This document shows, one piece after another, positions 60,376 to 63,849 of a DNA stretch of 63,849 nt (position 1 is its first letter; each line of letters opens with the position of its first letter). Both the position numbers and the translations under genes were made by a program. The notes under the pieces are model-generated. The model made no database searches, was not told the DNA's origin, and saw only the letters and a program-made list of their open reading frames with translations. The stretch is from NCBI GenBank assembly GCA_024641305.1, contig JAHEDI010000008.1:1-63849 (forward strand), written 5' to 3'. Source of the DNA: a bacterium (GTDB taxonomy: Bacteria > Actinomycetota > Acidimicrobiia > Spongiisociales > JAENVV01).

Positions 60376-61232
60376 ACAACAGTATCGAGTTGGAGGGCGT
60401 CACCAAAAGGTACGGGTCGGTACATGCCCTCGACAGGGTCGATCTAACGATAGGTAGCGGGATCACCGGTCTGCTCGGTCCCAACGGAGCTGGGAAAACG
60501 ACCCTGCTCCGGATTCTGGCCACGGTGCTGGCGCCCGACTCAGGGGCCACAGTGCTACTCGGACGAGACCCGGCCATGTCCGACGATAGAACCGAGATCC
60601 GCCGGCGACTCGGATACATGCCCCAGGAGCCGGGGTTCTACCGCAATTTCACCGTATTTGAATTCGTCGACTACGTGGGGATCCTCAAACAAATCACCGA
60701 CCGAAGCCAGCGTCACGACGAGGTCCGACGGGTCCTCGACCATGTCGACCTCACTGAGGTCGCACGCCGAAAGATCAAGGCTCTGTCGGGCGGAATGCGC
60801 CGCCGATTGGCCCTCGCTCAAGCACTCCTCGCCCATCCGGACCTGCTCTTGTTGGACGAGCCGACCGCCGGTCTCGACCCCGAGCAGCGGCTCCGGTTCC
60901 GCGCGGTGGTGTCCCAGCTCCCCAACCGGCCGGTCGTCCTGTTGTCGACCCACCAGACCGAAGATGTCGTAGCCCTATGTGAGCGCGTGATCGTTCTGGC
61001 CAGTGGGGTGGTGAGATTCGACGGAACACCGATGACCATGACCGAAGCCGCACGAGGGAGAGTCTGGACGGCCACCGAGCAAGACATTGGCGCCCTTCTC
61101 TCGTGGAGGATGGGAGACGGGAAGTTCCGCCACATCGGGGACCCACCCGCCGGAGCGGCCCAAGCCGAACCGACCATCGACGACGCCTACTTGCTCCTCG
61201 CCGGTCGCGACGCTCTAACGGTGGCATCATGA
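60372..61232 (+). CDS. ABC transporter ATP-binding protein
   Basis: 286 residues. Walker A GLLGPNGAGKTTLLRI, Q-loop YMPQEPGFYRNF, signature LSGGMRRRLALAQALL, Walker B LLLLDEPTAGLDPEQ and a switch His (LLSTHQTED). The C-terminal extension (VWTATEQDIGALLSWRMGD) is typical of CcmA/DrrA-like exporters. It pairs with the membrane proteins that follow. It starts at 60372 with ATGA overlap, and its stop overlaps the permease start in the same way. Confidence 0.93.
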   Translation: MNNSIELEGVTKRYGSVHALDRVDLTIGSGITGLLGPNGAGKTTLLRILATVLAPDSGATVLLGRDPAMSDDRTEIRRRLGYMPQEPGFYRNFTVFEFVDYVGILKQITDRSQRHDEVRRVLDHVDLTEVARRKIKALSGGMRRRLALAQALLAHPDLLLLDEPTAGLDPEQRLRFRAVVSQLPNRPVVLLSTHQTEDVVALCERVIVLASGVVRFDGTPMTMTEAARGRVWTATEQDIGALLSWRMGDGKFRHIGDPPAGAAQAEPTIDDAYLLLAGRDALTVAS

Positions 61233-62029
61233 CAGTCGACACCACGATCACTCCTGCCACACCGAATCAGACGATGGCCCAGCTCATGCAATTCGAGGGG
61301 CGCAAGCTCCTGACTAGCCCGTTGTTCCTCATCGGTCTCGCCCTCCCGGCATTGGGGTCTCTCGTATTCTTCCTGCAAGCTCTCAATGACCCCTCTGCAA
61401 CCTGGGTTGTGGACGGCTGGACGATCTTCGTCGGTTTCGTCCTCGCTGCGATATTCACCATGGTGGCCGTCAACCGGGCTGCGCTACGCGACGACCGCGA
61501 GCATGCCCGCGAACAGCATGATGCCCTCCCGGTCGGAGCGGAAACACGAATGCTGGCAATGGTGTCAGCCACATTGTGGCCGGCCACAGTCCTCGTGGTG
61601 CTGTTGGGCGGCGTCACCGGCTTTGCGGCGACCCAGGTAGAGATCGTCTGGCCGATCACCGTTCTGCGCATTCTCCAGATAGGAGCCTTGGTGCTGCTGT
61701 ACGGTGCGTTGGGCGTCGCCGGTGCCGTTTGGCTGAGAAACGCCTTTATGATCCCCATGATCGGCATCGCCTTTTACTTCATGCACCCCAGTGACGAAAT
61801 CTTGGCAAGCTGGCATGCGATCTGGCCCTTCGCCACCCCGGGCACACCAGTCATGGCGGGATGGCATCTCGTCTATCTGTTCGGTCTGACCCTTGCCTTT
61901 ACCGTCGCCGCTGTCGCCAGAACGGGACGTGGGCGAGCTGTCGTGATCGCAGCAATTGCCGCCATGACGATGATCGGCGCTTCACTGACCGTTCTGTTGA
62001 ATTGCCCTGTCAGCACATGCCTCGTGTGA
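61229..62029 (+). CDS. ABC-2-like membrane protein (permease)
   Basis: 266 residues with six helices. A cytoplasmic start (TMAQLMQFEGRKLLTSPLFL) is followed by ALGSLVFFLQALND and other hydrophobic segments as in ABC-2 type transporter permeases. It is overlapped by the ATPase gene (ATGA) and should form the export channel with it. The transported substrate is unknown. Confidence 0.82.
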   Translation: MTVDTTITPATPNQTMAQLMQFEGRKLLTSPLFLIGLALPALGSLVFFLQALNDPSATWVVDGWTIFVGFVLAAIFTMVAVNRAALRDDREHAREQHDALPVGAETRMLAMVSATLWPATVLVVLLGGVTGFAATQVEIVWPITVLRILQIGALVLLYGALGVAGAVWLRNAFMIPMIGIAFYFMHPSDEILASWHAIWPFATPGTPVMAGWHLVYLFGLTLAFTVAAVARTGRGRAVVIAAIAAMTMIGASLTVLLNCPVSTCLV

Positions 62030-62655
62030 CACGAGGAGCGTTCCGCTACACGGTGATGGCCATCCCTTGGGGAGCCCCCCTCATCGCCGCCGCCGTGACC
62101 ACCGTCCTGGCCGTCAGCGGTGCCGGCGACAACAAAGCCTTTCCTCTCCAAGTGGGTGCAGTCTTACTCGCGGGCGCCGCCGGTTTCGCCCTCGACGACC
62201 CGGCCTTCGAATTGCTCGCCGCCTCCCCCACCTCATTGTGGCGGCGACGGATCGGCCGGATCGCCGTCGTCCTTCCCCCCACCATCGTTCTTTGGGCGTT
62301 GATGGCACTGATCGTGGGTAGCGAAGGTGTCGAACCCACCCTGACACTCGTCGCGATACTCGCGGGAGCCCTCGGACTGGCGCTCGGCATCAGCGGAGTC
62401 GTGGGCCACCGGACAAGAGGGCGTGGCGGACCCTTCACGGCCCCGGTCCTGCTGATGGCGATAATCGTCTCAGGCGTCCTTCCCCCGGCGCTGCGTCCGC
62501 TGCCCATGGGCGACATCCCAGGAGGATGGCCCGCCCTCCAGGTGAGGTGGGCCACAGCCGCCGTCGTTGGTGTCATCGCACTCCTCATCTCGTCGAGAGA
62601 CGTGGTTCACCGCCGGATCCGGTCCGGAGCATGGAGAGCCACTGATGACGGTTGA
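62017..62655 (+). CDS. Membrane protein of the ABC/sigma operon
   Basis: 212 residues with about six helices (LIAAAVTTVLAVSGAG, LQVGAVLLAGAAGFALDDPA, AVVGVIALLISSRDVV). It is probably a second permease-like subunit. Start choice is open: the ATG at 62017, or a GTG at 62026 that makes the GTGA overlap seen between the other genes. No family is recognised. Confidence 0.72.
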   Translation: MPRVTRGAFRYTVMAIPWGAPLIAAAVTTVLAVSGAGDNKAFPLQVGAVLLAGAAGFALDDPAFELLAASPTSLWRRRIGRIAVVLPPTIVLWALMALIVGSEGVEPTLTLVAILAGALGLALGISGVVGHRTRGRGGPFTAPVLLMAIIVSGVLPPALRPLPMGDIPGGWPALQVRWATAAVVGVIALLISSRDVVHRRIRSGAWRATDDG

Positions 62656-63235
62656 TTCCCCCGGACGGGTCGGCGCCACTCGACTCGAGTGGACCTTCGC
62701 GCTGGTGATCGGTTTGTCAGCAAGTGGGTTCGCATTCCACTTTCCTGGAAGCTACGGCGAACCGGCGATCCACCTAGGAGCCGGGATATTCGGGCTGATC
62801 ATCGGAGCAGTCAACGGAGCCATCGTCGGTGCCTTGGTGGGATTGGCCATTCGGGCACCAAGCTCCAGCATCGGCCGACTAGTGGCCGCTATGTCGGCGT
62901 GCATTGGTATCACACACGGAATCTTTGATGGCTCATCCACTGAACTGCCTCTCATTGCATACGCGCTTTTGGCCGGGATAACCGTCGCAAGTGTCTTCGC
63001 CTTGGCCTTTGGGGACCGAACGGCACGGTCGATGGTCGTCATCACCCTGTCGTGGGGAGTCGGCATCTGGCTTGCCTCCCTGCTGGGCGATGCCATCGGT
63101 TTGCCCCTCGAGGAGACGCCATATGGATGGGCACTCGATCACGCTTTTGACGGGCTGGTGACCGGCCTCATATGGGGAGCGGCAACGTCGGCGATAGGTC
63201 TTCCCGACAGGCTGCGGAAGAGGGCATGGGATTAA
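62645..63235 (+). CDS. Membrane protein, last gene of the ABC/sigma operon
   Basis: 196 residues with about five helices (WTFALVIGLSASGFAFH, IFGLIIGAVNGAIVGALVGL, VITLSWGVGIWLASLLGDAI). Its ATG overlaps the previous stop by 11 bases. No family is recognised. A substrate-facing or regulatory role in the transporter is inference from the operon. Confidence 0.72.
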   Translation: MTVDSPGRVGATRLEWTFALVIGLSASGFAFHFPGSYGEPAIHLGAGIFGLIIGAVNGAIVGALVGLAIRAPSSSIGRLVAAMSACIGITHGIFDGSSTELPLIAYALLAGITVASVFALAFGDRTARSMVVITLSWGVGIWLASLLGDAIGLPLEETPYGWALDHAFDGLVTGLIWGAATSAIGLPDRLRKRAWD

Positions 63236-63411
63236 TTCAGCTGAACTCAACGGTGGGAGATGCCTTGATCGTCGGGCACTCAATGGCTGCCTGAGGCGCC
63301 GTTGGCTGAACACTCAACAAGAGAAGAGGAAGAGTGTCGGTTTGGCACCTGAAAGATCCTTTGATTCTCGACGGGATGTTGACGCTCGAACCGTCAAGGG
63401 AAGCGTTGAGC

Positions 63412-63849
63412 TCAGGAAGCGGGCTCAGGCACGATCGTGACCTCGGTGATCCATCCCCGTCCCCGGAACCAGGCGACCTGAACAACGAGGTCGGCGATCG
63501 TCGATGGGTCCATCCAGGTCGGTTCTTTCTCCTCCGGAGCGATCCCACCGAACCCCGTCTTGACACCGCCCGGCGAGACCAACGACACGAGGATCCCGGA
63601 GCCCTCCAACTCCTGACGGAGCGCCCTAGTCAGCCCGGTCACGGCAAACTTACTCGCTGTATACGCGGTCATCGTGGGGGCCCCTTCGAGACCGCGTACG
63701 GAGCCGATGTTGATCACATGGCCGCGTCCTTCCCGGTGCATCAGCGGGAGCACCGACCGTGTGACATTGACAAGGCCCGTGACGTTGAGCGAGAGCATGT
63801 CGTCCCAGTCGCTCTCGGTCAGTTCGCCGAACGGCGCCCAGCGGCCTCC
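63412..63849 (-). CDS. SDR family oxidoreductase (5' partial at window edge)
   Basis: The visible 145 residues are the C-terminal part of an SDR: HVINIGSVRGLEGAPTMTAY, then the catalytic TAYTASKFAVTGLTRALRQE (Tyr-x-x-x-Lys) and SPGGVKTGFGGIAPEE. The frame continues to the right edge, so the Rossmann N-terminus is outside. An internal Met at 63798 is not the true start (SDW-DDML runs before it in frame). Confidence 0.85.
   Translation of the reverse strand, partial: GGRWAPFGELTESDWDDMLSLNVTGLVNVTRSVLPLMHREGRGHVINIGSVRGLEGAPTMTAYTASKFAVTGLTRALRQELEGSGILVSLVSPGGVKTGFGGIAPEEKEPTWMDPSTIADLVVQVAWFRGRGWITEVTIVPEPAS

Overview
The window is chromosomal DNA of a high-GC actinobacterium. Supporting signs are a UPF0182 protein, a DivIVA-type coiled-coil protein, an F420/FMN-dependent luciferase-like oxidoreductase, many ECF sigma/anti-sigma pairs, frequent GTG/TTG starts with 4-nt stop/start overlaps, and a MaoC dehydratase at the position mycobacterial hadABC occupies. 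An Acidimicrobiia-like lineage is my best inference, but the sequence alone does not prove it. I see no transposase, integrase, prophage, plasmid origin or CRISPR array.

Layout. 1-7.8 kb is accessory metabolism: a transketolase C-terminal subunit cut by the window edge, SDR, luciferase-like oxidoreductase, YrdB protein, CPBP protease with a partial duplicate, DHFR-like reductase, plus a frameshifted small gene. 8.0-14.6 kb holds initiator tRNA-Met and a redox module: lipoprotein, ferric-reductase-like cytochrome b, ApbE flavinyltransferase and two exported/anchored unknowns on the minus strand. It faces a plus-strand OmpR regulator, histidine kinase and CxxCH haem-binding protein. 14.7-21.3 kb carries TetR regulators beside redox enzymes, a CDF metal transporter and a frameshifted HEAT/AlkD-like gene. 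21.4-24.4 kb is a response regulator - HEAT protein - membrane glycosyltransferase operon. 24.5-32.6 kb holds a secreted 5'-nucleotidase, UPF0182, a DivIVA-like fusion and a YlbL-type PDZ/Lon protease.

33.2-41.9 kb is the translation locus, read right to left: tRNA-Tyr, tRNA-Thr, tRNA-Met, tuf, rpmG, MaoC, ECF sigma, anti-sigma, tRNA-Trp, secE, nusG, rplK, rplA, rplJ, rplL. Its order resembles the tufB-secE-nusG-rplKAJL arrangement of other bacteria. It has clear attenuator/terminator hairpins and a duplicated structured segment between rplK and rplA.

42-54.7 kb contains HtpX, GNAT, MFS, GT39, VOC, DUF429, a ProA-like dehydrogenase, TldD/TldE and flavoenzymes. 54.8-57.8 kb encodes a secreted SLH protein and a second 5'-nucleotidase. 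58.4-63.2 kb has a twice-frameshifted HTH gene and a six-gene, stepwise-overlapping operon (ECF sigma, membrane anti-sigma, ABC ATPase, three membrane proteins). The window ends inside another SDR gene.

Three genes carry a total of four single-base deletions. These are either real decay or assembly error and should be checked against reads before they are interpreted.
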